64,000 nucleotides of DNA, taken from Moniliophthora roreri. Its lineage: Eukaryota; Basidiomycota; Agaricomycetes; Agaricales; Marasmiaceae. The DNA is taken from NCBI GenBank assembly GCA_001466705.2, contig LATX02000144.1:558001-622000 (forward strand), written 5' to 3'. This document shows, in pieces, positions 1-11,135 of this stretch. Both the position numbers and the translations under genes were made by a program. Below the pieces are notes generated by a model. The model ran no database searches and was not told where the DNA came from. It saw only the letters and a program-made list of their open reading frames with translations. Position 1 is the stretch's first letter. Every line of letters begins with the position of its first letter.

Positions 1-1017
1 AGGGGCGGTGAAGTCTTATACCAGTCTACCCGAGCCGAGTTGCAGAAGATGTGGGCCGAGACTTCATACAAGATCCAGGAGATTCGTGATGATCCCGAAG
101 GGGCCAAAGAGGAGTTTGATCTCATCTCAGATGTAGATCATACCGGATTGTTCTACAACTCTACTTTCCAGCCTTCCCCGCTATCAGCGTCCCTTACCTC
201 GCATCGTCCGAAGGTAGCTATACTCCGGGAGCAAGGTGTGAACGGCTACGTTGAGATGGCATACGCATTCCACGCTGCAGGTTTCCAACCTATTGACATT
301 CATATGACGGATCTTCTCGCCTCGCTTACCTCCTCACCTCGAGTTACGCTCCAGTCCTTCACTGGTCTCGCAGCTTGCGGTGGTTTCTCCTATGGTGATG
401 TCCTTGGTGCCGGGAAAGGTTGGGCTCATTCAGTCCTTCTCAATTCCCACGCTCGTTCCGAGTTCCAAGCCTTCTTCGCAAGAAAGGATACCTTTACCCT
501 AGCGGTTTGCAACGGGTGCCAGTTCCTCTCGCATCTGAAGGAAATCATACCTGGTGCGGAGAATTGGCCTGACTTCAAGGAAAACAAGAGTGAGCGGTTC
601 GAGGGTAGAGTATGTATGGTTGAGGTGGTCGATTCGCCCGTTACAAGAACCAGTGTCTTCTTGAGAGAAATGGTTGGTTCCAAGCTACCCGTGGCTGTTG
701 CTCACGGTGAGGGACGTGTCTCGTTCCCACCAAACTCGACCCTGGATCCGGAGCTGGTCGGTGTCAGATATGTGGATTCGAAGGGCCAGCCTACTGAACG
801 GTACCCGTTGAACCCTAATGGAAGTCCAGGAGGTATAACGGGAGTACAGACACCGGATGGGAGAGTTCTGGCGATGATGCCGCATCCTGAGCGAGTGGTT
901 ATGTTGGAAGCGAACAGCTGGGTCTCCGACGAGATTCAAAGTGTGTGGCGAGGGAATGGAACAGGCAAGGGCCCGTGGATGAAATTGTTCGAGAGCGCAC
1001 GGGAGTGGTGTGGCTAA
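1..1017 (+). CDS. ADE6: Phosphoribosylformylglycinamidine synthase, C-terminal part (5' truncated by window)
   Basis: Purine biosynthesis enzyme (FGAM synthase) that makes formylglycinamidine ribonucleotide from FGAR, ATP and glutamine in the cytosol. The frame is open from base 1, so only the last 338 codons are present and the true start lies upstream. What is visible is the glutamine amidotransferase domain: it opens with RPKVAILREQGVNG, carries the nucleophilic Cys in AVCNGCQ and the His/Glu pair in MPHPERV near the end. The tail (GPWMKLFESAREW, stop TAA) is the usual C-terminus of eukaryotic and proteobacterial long-form PurL. No intron is needed in this part. Family identification is firm; whether the rest of the gene is intact cannot be judged. 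Confidence 0.97.
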   Translation, partial: RGGEVLYQSTRAELQKMWAETSYKIQEIRDDPEGAKEEFDLISDVDHTGLFYNSTFQPSPLSASLTSHRPKVAILREQGVNGYVEMAYAFHAAGFQPIDIHMTDLLASLTSSPRVTLQSFTGLAACGGFSYGDVLGAGKGWAHSVLLNSHARSEFQAFFARKDTFTLAVCNGCQFLSHLKEIIPGAENWPDFKENKSERFEGRVCMVEVVDSPVTRTSVFLREMVGSKLPVAVAHGEGRVSFPPNSTLDPELVGVRYVDSKGQPTERYPLNPNGSPGGITGVQTPDGRVLAMMPHPERVVMLEANSWVSDEIQSVWRGNGTGKGPWMKLFESAREWCG

Positions 1018-1505
1018 TGGTAGGGAAGAATGCAAGAAGGCGACTTTACTTTAGGTGTATCGTTATACGCATTACTTAGCAGGTCGAATCTTACCCCATA
1101 TATAAGGCGTGAAAGTGTGGGCTCTAGATTTCTAAGTATCTTATCATACATTGATGAATAATGCTCCTTCCAGACACGTAGCACTCTGGAAATAGCACTA
1201 ATGAGCTGCGTTGAAGGGGTTGAGCCAGGACTCCCATTTTTGTTCTTGTAAGAATCGCGGAGTTTGGATAATTCAATAAGACGAGGGATTTTAACTTACG
1301 ATTGATAGAAATGTGCCCTCAAGAGCGGATTGCTCCGCCTCTAGGAGCGCCGTTGAGATATTGCGAAGTTGTCGCGGTAATGGCCTAAGTCGTCATGGTT
1401 GCTTCGCGACCATGTGATACCCGAACAGACGCGAGTAACGCAAATTTCGCTTCCAAACATTTTACAAAAACAATATGTCAACCTTTTATGTTGCATTACT
1501 TCTAT
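1018..1505. other. Intergenic, convergent 3' ends
   Basis: Space between the 3' ends of ADE6 (plus) and the next gene (minus). I see no coding exon, RNA gene or repeat here. It presumably holds both 3' UTRs. Confidence 0.5.
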
Positions 1506-3415
1506 CTAGATCGTGACGGTGTTTTCAAGGTCTGCAGCTCCTTTGGTGGCTCTGCATTTCGCACGTCTTCTCTTCTCAGCCCTTTTCCTATGAGTTCTAC
1601 TCTGATGCTTCACTTCATCTACTGTATCGGTAACACACTTCTTGCTCTCGGATTCCGAATCGGAATCGAGGGTCAGATCGATGACTTCGATTCGACGCCT
1701 TTTGGCTGCAGAGCCGTCGGCCTCTTCAGATGGATTCGTCGACTCTCCTGGGTCTACGGGCGATTTCGACTGGATATTTGCTTGTGATCTGGGCTTGGGA
1801 GTCTCAATGCATTTCTTAACGAGTTCCTGTACCGTACCCTCGATGCTCTCAGCTGTCGAGTAGGGTAAATATCGACCGCTCTGCTTCAAACGTGTGGCCA
1901 GTGCCTTTCGAAAAGTGAGACTCTGGACTTTTAATTGTGGAAGGAGCCTATATTAGCTTACTTAATCAGTGAAGGAACGAACGAAAAATCTCATTGAATC
2001 ATACACTGTGCAGAAAAAAGGAAAACCCCATTCATTTGTGACGTTCATCAACCAATCCAACTCGTCTACTCTACATGGCTTGAGGTTACTCAGGATAAGT
2101 TCAGGTTGCCTATCGCACCACAGGTTCAGCGAATGATCCGTGGTCATCGTCGCAATGTCACATATGAATTCGTACCGTGCTTGGTTGGAGTCGCACGATG
2201 AGATTACCTTTAGAAAGCTGAAAACAATCATTCGGGTGAATCGACGATGATGAAAGGTGCTTACAGGTTCTCCGGTAGATGAGCATTATTCTCTTTATAG
2301 ATTGACAGATATGTTTCCCGGTTCTTCAATTTAGGATCGCAGATCGAGATGGTTCGAGCGAAGCTCTCGGCATCCGACCATCTCAGGGACGTGACGAGGA
2401 GAAGTCTGAAAGCACGCCGGATATCTTCTGCGTATGTCAAGTTTGAGCGTTTCGCTAGACACCACTCTTGTAGTTCTTTCAACGCGGTGCGTTCCCTGGT
2501 TACTGCAACGATGGAGGAGGATGCTTCTAGAACGCCAAATACAGTCGGGAGCGCTTTGCCTGGTCGTGAGTTGGAAATAGTAATCTCGGGCCAAATGAGA
2601 AGAGCCGATCCTATCCATACTGTTATGCGACATTGAGTTCGCATGGAGTAGAAGAGAAGGACGTACGATGAGCCACCCGATCAGTCTAAGAGAAGTCGGA
2701 ACATCTGGTTAGTCTAGTGTACGAACAGTATGGTAACGAGCTCACATTGCTACCAAGTTTCTTCGCCTCAAAAGTATCCCTTTTTCGCAGCAAATTCAGC
2801 AGATCTTCACCTAAAAAATGAGAATTCTTGACCACGAAGTTGCAGTCCAGAGAGCTCAACGGCATCCCATCGAGGTCTGTAAGCTGAAGAAGATTTATAT
2901 GATCGTTTGATTGTCCTGAAAGAGCCAGATTGTCTCGAGAGACACCACCCGCAATATCGCTGGGATACCGGCCATTGTACTTGAAGCGATAAATAGCCAA
3001 CTTGAACCCATGTCGAGCGGCCAGAGGTTCAATAGCTGTGACCAGGAATTCATCGGCACCCTTCAATAGCCCGCGATTTAACTTCTTGGTGTCACCGTAG
3101 CTTTGGCGAAAGAGGCAACCAAATAAAGCCGGATTAGAAGTAGAGGAATGATGTTTCATAGAAGAGTTTTGCTTCTTCCAGGTCTGTAGGATCCCGGAAA
3201 GAGAGATGATATACTGTGGCGACGTGGATAAATAATGGTAATCATTCTTATTCTTGTAATACTCGTCGAGTATATTCTTCCTCAACTGGGACAGTTCGGT
3301 CTGCCAAGGCGAGGAACATTGTGAGCGACAAGATTGAAGAAGCCGTGGAGATTGAGGTACTTACAGGGATATTATGCGACGTCGGGCCTTCTTTGCCCTC
3401 TGAGAAACTACTCAT
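1506..3415 (-). CDS. Orphan multi-exon protein with SUMO-interacting motif
   Basis: I do not recognise this protein. The start is ATG at 3415: a 51-nt first exon (MSSFSEGKEG...) ends at GTAAGT and joins an exon beginning at 3285. Further exons follow at about 2746-3285, a 19-nt exon near 2690, 2269-2612, about 2010-2222 and 1506-1950; the last-but-one junction is uncertain because one frame meets TAA at 1962. The C-terminal exon is charged and carries KRRR then VIDLTLDSDSE, a textbook hydrophobic SUMO-interacting motif followed by acidic and serine residues, then a Lys/Arg-rich tail (HRKRAEKRRRAK). This suggests a nuclear protein that binds SUMO. The N-terminal two thirds look globular but match no family I can name. 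It is divergently transcribed from HOP1, only 209 bp away. Confidence 0.6.
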
Positions 3416-3624
3416 GGGTTAATCACAGCGGTGAAATGTTCACAAGGGAAAGGAATTAAAAATGAAGTTCGAATAACTGTTGCCGACGCGTGACCTTACG
3501 CGTCCAGACCTCCGGCGGAGTTTTAAAAATATTCTAGCTCCGTCAATTTGCCTGAGGCGTGAGCGTTTCCCAGGCTATTCTTCTCCCTTCCCTCATCTAC
3601 CATTTTCCTTCATTTCTTCTCAGG
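3416..3624. promoter_or_regulatory. Short divergent promoter region between SIM orphan and HOP1
   Basis: These 209 bp separate the ATG of the minus-strand orphan from the ATG of HOP1, so both promoters and 5' UTRs must lie here. A pyrimidine-rich stretch (about 3585-3620) precedes the HOP1 start, as is common in basidiomycete promoters. No specific factor site is claimed. Confidence 0.4.
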
Positions 3625-6600
3625 ATGCAGGCGCAGGCTAATCGCACCACACAAGCCATTTCATCAGCACAAAGCCTTGCCGTCGTGCAAACTCTGCTAC
3701 GAGCTGGCCTGGGGTGTATCACTTTTATGAGGTAAGAAATTGACCGCGTTCATTTTCAACGTTTCAATGACTTTTTCATTCAAACCAGGGAGCTTTTACC
3801 CCAGGATAACTTTACACAAAGTGGCCCTTCTCGTTTTCAGTTCCAGATACTCTTTTGAACACGTTTTATCAGGCCACTTTACAACTGAGGATGATGGACG
3901 ATCATACTCTTCCAGTTCTAGCTTCTCGACGCCGGATGGACAGAAAGGGAACAACATTAACGGATTCAAGATTATGGTGAGCAAACTCGGTAATAATAGA
4001 TTCAGTTCAGCGTATTCACCTTGCCTACCAGACTATGTGCCGTGGCTACACGGATGAGGCCGACAAGATGCTCAACTATTTGGTCAGAAGAATATCTTCA
4101 ATGCGAAGTGAACAGGGTTAAGCACCATCTCTACAGGAATACGGAATATTCGATGCTTTACAGAAACAATACTTGCGCAGCTTTATTTTCGCCATATACC
4201 TGGTGACTTCGCATCTAATCTCTACACATACGCGCCTATTCATTTGTATTCTGCTCAGGATAACAAGAATCCAAATAAGTAAGAGCGCATATATGCCAGA
4301 CGTGGGACATGAGCTGATGATCTGTAGCATCGTCGAGGCATACACTTTTAACTTTCGCGTAAGTAACCTTCAATGCCACCTTTATCACCTGGGTTGAGGA
4401 AATGCGCAGTATCACACTATTGCAGGAACTGACACCATTATTCCTATCATGACTCTCGGTGAGAACCTCAACAAGATGTCGTTACAAGAAGATCCTCTCT
4501 TGGACTCCGTCAAGAAAGGCAAAATCCCTACGTTGAAAGATGTCAAGAAGAGCGTCAAGGTATGTTCATGTTCATACTCTGTTCTCCAGCGCCGGCACTC
4601 CACTACGTTCTAGGCATTATTGAAAACCCTTATCTCATCGATGGTACAGATGGATGTCTTGCCCAGTAAGTCTTGATGGCTGAACCCTGGCTCTTGACAC
4701 TGAGTTCCTTCGGTACAGAACGACGCTATGCATCTTTCAAGCTCTTCTACACCGACGATACCCCTGCAGAATATGAGCCTCCACATTTCAAAGCAGGACA
4801 CCACGAGAAGGACAAGTGGTATTTCATGACCCATGATTTTGATGAGGCACCAGATAGATGGAACGCCGGAAAGATTGATTCGGGTTATCACTCGTGCGTT
4901 TTGTTCTATCCTAGAAAAGCCATTTCATAAAGTTGTCCTAGAGTCGAAGTTAACGTCAGCTCGATCGCTACATATCTTCCCTCATCAACCGAGCATGAAA
5001 ACGCGCCATTCACTGGTCTCACATCTTCCAAAGTGCTCGAACCCAGCCTCACTCCTGTCGAAGAAGCCGCGCGTCGAGCTGAACAAACATTTAAGCAGAT
5101 GGAAGACGCTGACAAGCGCAATGTGGTCTGGGCTGCTGAAGCCGAAGAGGTGTCTGATGCTGACGGCGAATACGATATTGACCCGGACTATATGCCCACT
5201 CAACTCAGGACAGGGCCCATCGGGATCAGGGGCGCGGGTGGAAGCATTGATCCCCTTCCCGAAAGTGTTGATGCCACTCGTATGGATGTTGACGAGGCTC
5301 AGATATGCGGTGCAACACAGACTGTTCCCTTGCGATTACATGATCTTGTTGGTTCTGGTTCATATCCTTCATCTCACTTTACTAATGTCAATTTCGTAGT
5401 TGGCACGAAATGCCGCTCATTCCTCAGCGATTCCCGAAACTCAAAGCGTTGAGATGTCTCAAGAAGAACAGCCGAATATTGCGCTTCCCGCAGTGGATGA
5501 ACAAATTGACGACGACAGTGTACTCGACACCCCAACGCCTCTGACCCGACGAGGAACCGTTACTACTGGGGCTCGATCAAGGATAGTCTCGCCGCCGTTA
5601 TCTCCGATCTCTTCCATTGAAGAAGATGAGACACAGATCATGGTGGATGTCTCCGGCGGAGATGACGCGGAAATGCTTGGTTCGTTTTCCCTCGCTGTCT
5701 TCTCTTGCGACTGCTTAGATGCATCTTCCTTACAGATATAGAGACCCAAGCACCACATATCGATATTACTCAAACAGTGGATACGATTGAGTCATTCGAA
5801 GATGACAAGCCTATTGAAGAGATACATGTGAGTCCTAAGAAGGCTATTACCAAGATACAGGCATCCGACGATGTGGTGGAATGTGAATGCGGAATCCCAG
5901 TACGTGATTTTGTATTTGCGTTACGACTATAACTCATTCCCCCTGTAGAATGACAAGAATGATTGCTGCTACTGCGAAGGTGGCTGCAATCGTTGGTATC
6001 ATGTTTGGTATGCTTATGATCTGTCTGCACACGCGTTGTGGTCTCAACTGAATCTTGCCAATCCAGGTGTATGGGGTACGTAATTAAGCGCACATACATA
6101 ACGGGTCAGGGGGTTCACCGATCACTTGCTAGTTATCATTCTGCGAATGATCGTCGATTGCCCGACACCTTCATCTGCTTCGACTGTTGTGTTCAGGCAG
6201 ATCCTTCCTGGGAGCTGATCAGAGTTGACCTCTACCCTACGATGATGTCAAAGTTCAAGGAGCTCGCTTCGTTCAGGTAAGTTTCAACGTTTTTGTCTTG
6301 ATTCCTACTACTGAGATATGCTTGTAGGCGCGCGATCAAGGTCATGGAGAAATACAACCCAAGCACGCTGGCTGAATTTGGGAAGAAAATGAGTAAGTCT
6401 TCTTATCTTTCTCAGCGCCGAAGCTAATCGCTGTCTAGAATGCAATAACACCGAAGCACGTCAGCTGTTCAAGCGGCTGGAGACAGAAGGTCAAAGTCGA
6501 TCAATCTGGCTCGTCGAGTTCGCTGAATTCCAGGCAGGTTTTATTCTAGAGCAGACCACGAGCATCGACGAAATCGGGGTCGCAGAAACACGAACCCGAG

Positions 6601-7050
6601 GCAAAGCGAAAGGGAGAGGGAAGTCTAAAGCAGTTCAGCGCCGGAACGTGCAGAAGTCGAAGTACATCTTCAATCGTCAGTCTGTCAAGACTCAAGCCTA
6701 TAAGGACTACTTCAACCCAGACCGTGAAGCGGAGAGCCGACTGCTTGGTATCCCTCAAACGGTCAGCGTTTTTTAACAACGAATGCGTTCGTGTACTCAC
6801 CAATTCTAAACAGAAGGCTAGCATCAAATCTCGGAAGAAAGCTCAGGCGGTTCTCAAGGCAGGACCCTCAGCATCTCAAGCTCCCGGACAGTCTCAGTCT
6901 CAGACACAAGAAGAATCACTCGTTGCACTCGAACTCTTCCCTCCCACTAACCACAGTATAAAACGCACCTCAGATGATGATAGTCATGACTCGAGACCTC
7001 GGAAGAAGACCAAGATTTCCCTAGCCCCTGCAGTAGACCTTGCGGAGTAA
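3625..7050 (+). CDS. HOP1: Meiotic chromosome axis protein Hop1 (HORMA + PHD finger)
   Basis: Hop1/HORMAD protein of the meiotic chromosome axis, promoting interhomolog recombination and checkpoint signalling. Nineteen exons join in frame to 824 codons plus stop; starts in order are 3625, 3789, 3873, 4032, 4137, 4259, 4328, 4410, 4614, 4719, 4942, 5400, 5736, 5949, 6067, 6133, 6328, 6439 and 6814. The HORMA domain spans about residues 15-270, with typical pieces QTLLRAGLGCITFMR, RGYTDEADKMLNYL, NNIVEAYTFNFR and KWYFMTHDF. A PHD-type zinc finger (CECG...CCYCEGGCNRWYH...CMGYH...CFDC) lies at about 545-590, followed by a winged-helix-like segment as in fungal Hop1, then a basic tail. Six SQ/TQ sites fall between about residues 385 and 505. 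Exon 15 (6067-6075) is only 9 nt and encodes part of the zinc finger. No closure motif was identified. Confidence 0.95.
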
Positions 7051-7739
7051 TGGTTGCCTACTCATGATTCCCCTTTTCACTCGGTTCCTGTCGCCCTTAA
7101 TGATTCCTTTTCATGCTATCGCAATTGCTATGGGCCAGTATCCCGGATCGTACACCATCTGAATGGACCCTCTGCACCCTACTACGACATGAATACTAAT
7201 ACTACTTACGATATGTACGTTGTTTGAAACCTCTGCATCGGAATGCTTTCTCTTGGAACTTTGTGCCTATACCTTTCTCATCGATAAGGCACTGATGACT
7301 CATTGTGAAAGCGAAGTGTCTACATAGTGTTTATAAGAACATTTCGGTGGGGATATACAGTGCGTGATAATAACAGGCTCAAGGCAACTTCGTATAGCTA
7401 TAGAGATTCCGGAAATAACAAATCTAATGGAAGATAGGTATTATTCAGATTGGTTGGAACCATGGACTGATAGGTGTCAACATTCGCAGGAGGCCCCATA
7501 TAGAACAGCCAAGAACGAAAAGAAGGTACAGAACAGTGTCGAGTATGAGTATGCGTGCAAGCCCAAATCATGTGCCCGATATCTACCCCATGAGCCCCAG
7601 AAAGACGAAAAGAAACTAATACAGGACAGAAGGCACGAAGGACTGTATACGTAGAAATACAGATGTCCGTTGCAGAGGTAGACGTCTTCTTTCCGAATAC
7701 CCGCTGATAATGTTCATTACATTATAAGTGTTACCTTGA
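7051..7739. other. Intergenic, convergent 3' ends
   Basis: Region between the 3' ends of HOP1 and DOA1. Short open frames exist (for example 7364-7654) but have neither splice signals nor recognisable protein character. I see no RNA gene. Confidence 0.5.
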
Positions 7740-10700
7740 TTACAGAAGCGAGTTGGTCTCCTTGACGAGAGTCTCGACGCGTTCCCTAAATGTCTGAGAA
7801 ATCGACTGCAAGGCCGAGGCAATGTCAGCTGATTGAGTCGTACTCAACAGGGCCTTGTTCGCTTTCATGCCATAGAGCTTGTAAAAAATGTCCATTCAAT
7901 ATTGAACGAGAGGCGGGTAAAATAGACCGACCATGTTGCCGAGGGCCGCTACTGTTCGGTACACTGTCTCCGAATCTTCTTTTTCCTTCTGCAATACCTG
8001 TTGGCATGTGGTCATCAATTGAATACATAGAAAAGAGGGTGCAAGATAACTCGCCCGCAATATAAGCGCCAGGTGCTGATTACGCTGCGGAATTTCAAAA
8101 GGAGTTTGAAGGTAGGAAGTCGACATGCTACCGATAAATTCTCTTTAGTCAAAAAGTATCACAATCCTTCGGGTGTAGCACGCACTTGAATAGAAGGGTA
8201 GCTAGTGCTCGTCGTTGCAGCAGGACGAAGGTTTCATACGGTGCCTGATCAAGCACGGCGAGTAGCTATAAGATATAATGAACTGAGTGAAGGACGGATG
8301 ACATGCGTAAACAAGGCAACGCTCACGTCTCCCTGGAACATCTTGTCATAAGCTGACCCGTCCTGATATATATTGGCTAATGCTCTTAGCATCAGATATG
8401 AATTTGTTTCTCTGGCTTTCGGTATCGGTGGCGTCCATGGAGTATTCCACTCCGCCGCTGTAGTCAGGACCTTGAGGAAGCGACGTTTTGTTCCAGGGGT
8501 ATTGAAGGCGCCAGGGCAATAACCAGCCAAGAGACGCGCAAGATCAATGACTAGGCAGATGTTAGCGAGGTTTATGAAGAATAGATGTGATATAAGCGCA
8601 CCTGGGAATCGCTGGTCTCTAGGCCACCGCTCAATCACTTGGAGAATGGCTTCTACGCTTGACGCATCTGGTATGTTTTGGGCTGCAGTTGACGGGTCAC
8701 TGACGACTTGGCCGAGGTAAAGGAAAACACCCTCGATAGCTGAAATCTCTTCAGGGTACATTGCGGACATAGTGGTAGACTGCGAAAGATATGGCTCAGT
8801 TAGATATCAGGAAAACAGACGTAGAGCAGCCTCACAATCTCGTTTCTTAGGACATCATTGAAATGGAAGACCTTTGTTCGCATGCCTTCCACGTTGGCTT
8901 GTTTAAACGGGCTAGAATGACGCTGACCAGTATCTTAATGCGAGTTTCGCCAAGAGTCGTAGATACATACGACTTACCATGGGAAGTAATTTTAACTGCA
9001 CCAGAGACGACGACGATGGTGATGTTGGTTGTGATGGGGCTCCTGAATACCTTGATGCACCAGTATATGGATCTTGGAAGTTTGAAGAGGCAGCTGTCGG
9101 GGTCGAAGCAGCACCAGAATAGCGAGAGGCTCCAGTGAACGGGTCCATGTACTCGCCTCCAGATGCTGAAGGAGGAGCCGAGCCACCTGAGCTACGGTAC
9201 CGAGATGCTCCTAACATAATGGCGGCGGAAAGAAGGTTAGATCTTGGGTGTAACTAGAATCATCGGATAAACTTGCCTGTGAATGGATCTACGTATTCTT
9301 CTGCACCTGACCCGAGGTTGACACCGGCAGTATTCTTTTCAATGAATTTCGCGACCTCATCAATATAATTCATCGAAAGATCATTGCTCTGCAGAAATCG
9401 CTGGGCTGCGGTATAAGGATTCTCTACAGAACGACATCAGAAGATGAACGATGACGAACGGAACGGTCGTTTACCCGTGGCATTGTAAGGAAGTTTCAAT
9501 GGAGGAACGCCATCTTGAATATCCACGTCGAAAACGTAGTCGTATTCCTTGCCTTGATATAGCTGCTTGCGTCCCTGACCGACAGCATCGACCACGTCAC
9601 CGACTTTCTGCCAGGAGTAGCTCCCTGCGTCCCACTACATTTCTGGTTAGCAGAGAACATGATGGGAAACTGCGTGAAAGTTCACCTGATGCGCTTCAAC
9701 TTTATCACCGTTCTTCACCATCTTGACTTCCCCTGGTTTCTTCCCTGGGAACAAATTGAAACTCAGTGAAAGTTTACTACTAGAACTCTATCGGAGCTCA
9801 CCAGGTGTGTTAAGTGCTTCGACGCCTGGTAGATCGCTCTTTTTCACATCACCGACTTGTTGAGAAGGTAGAGCCTGATTTGCGACGTAGTCTTCATATT
9901 CCTTCAGTTCAGCCGCTGACAGCCAGCGGTCCTCTGAGCTACTGAAAACTCGAACCACACCGTCGGAGCAACCGCTGACGATGTCTCCGTTGGGCATGGA
10001 TGAGACGGTCCACACGGAGATGGCCGGATGCGTGATGACCTGTGTACATTCCCCATCTAAGCGAATAAGTGTGAAGGGCCATGCTCGCAATTCCCAAGCA
10101 GTACATACCCTTCCAAACTCTAACTGTGCGATCTTCACCCCCTGAGACTATCTCACCGGACGGTAGGATCGTGAGACTGTAGACGAACGAGGTGTGTCCA
10201 GATAATGTGTAGATGGTGTCTCCTCCAAGTGTCCAGACCCGTATTTCGCTGTGATAGTGACAGCCTTAGTCTCAGTCAGTTTTTGAATAAGTATTGCACA
10301 CCTGTCGTTCGAGCATGAAGCGAATCCAAGTTCAGGTAACAAGGCTAGACCCCGGACTGCATCTGTATGTCCCTTAAATGTCGAAATTAATTTGTGTTGT
10401 TGCCAAAGCTTGACAGTCTTGTCGGCAGAACCTAGGAGATGGGGTAACGGCTGAGCGAGAGCAAGCGATTAAACATGATTACGCACCAGTCAGGACTTGC
10501 TCATCATCAATGGCCAGCACTGCCCAAACCGATTGCTCGTGTCCTTTCAATTCGTAAGCCAGATTGAAGTTCTTCCAAACTTTTGCAGTTCTGGATACAT
10601 ATTTCAGCAAGTGTAGTCAGGAAACATAACGTCTCTGAGCGCACCTATCCCATGATCCCGACACAATTGCCCCGGTAGGTGCTACATCCAAAGTACAAAC

Positions 10701-11135
10701 GTTCTCAGTATGTCCTAGAAGCGAGAAATCCGGGTCGTCTTTTGGATTGGTCAAGTTGAAAACATTGATAACCGTATCCTGGCCTCCAGTAACGATGTAT
10801 CCTGAAAGATCTCATCAAACCATGACCTTTCTAACACAATTCACGACATCGCACCTTTCGGAGAGTCTTCTGTAGGGGGTATGTAGGCCACTGCGTTTAC
10901 ATATCGCGACGATGCTCGGAAAATGGCTTCGGTAGTGAAGGATGAAGGTGTCGACGTTCGCTGCCACGCGATTGCGGTTGAATCCCGAGAGGCCGAAAGG
11001 ATAAGATTGCTTGTAGGTGATCTTACAGCGCGTACCTGCAGAGTTTAATATAAGAGTTTGAATTGGAATGTGCAGCAGATCAATACAAACATCAGACGAG
11101 TGAGCCTTCAAGGTCGAGGACAGCTTGTAAGGCAT
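7740..11135 (-). CDS. DOA1: Doa1/Ufd3/PLAA ubiquitin-binding WD40 protein
   Basis: Cofactor of Cdc48/p97 in ubiquitin-dependent protein turnover and ubiquitin recycling. The start is ATG at 11135 ([16 protein letters not shown]), the usual N-terminus of the family; the stop is TAA at 7740-7742 after KETNSLL. Many short introns are present. A WD40 propeller occupies roughly 9900-11135 ([44 protein letters not shown]). The PFU ubiquitin-binding domain lies around 9300-9780 and the helical PUL (Cdc48-binding) domain at 7740-8900 (for example [16 protein letters not shown]). Between PFU and PUL is a Gly/Ser/Tyr-rich linker with repeated [13 protein letters not shown] units (8990-9330). The family call rests on domain order plus several direct motif matches. 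Exact exon ends were not all fixed. Confidence 0.92.
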
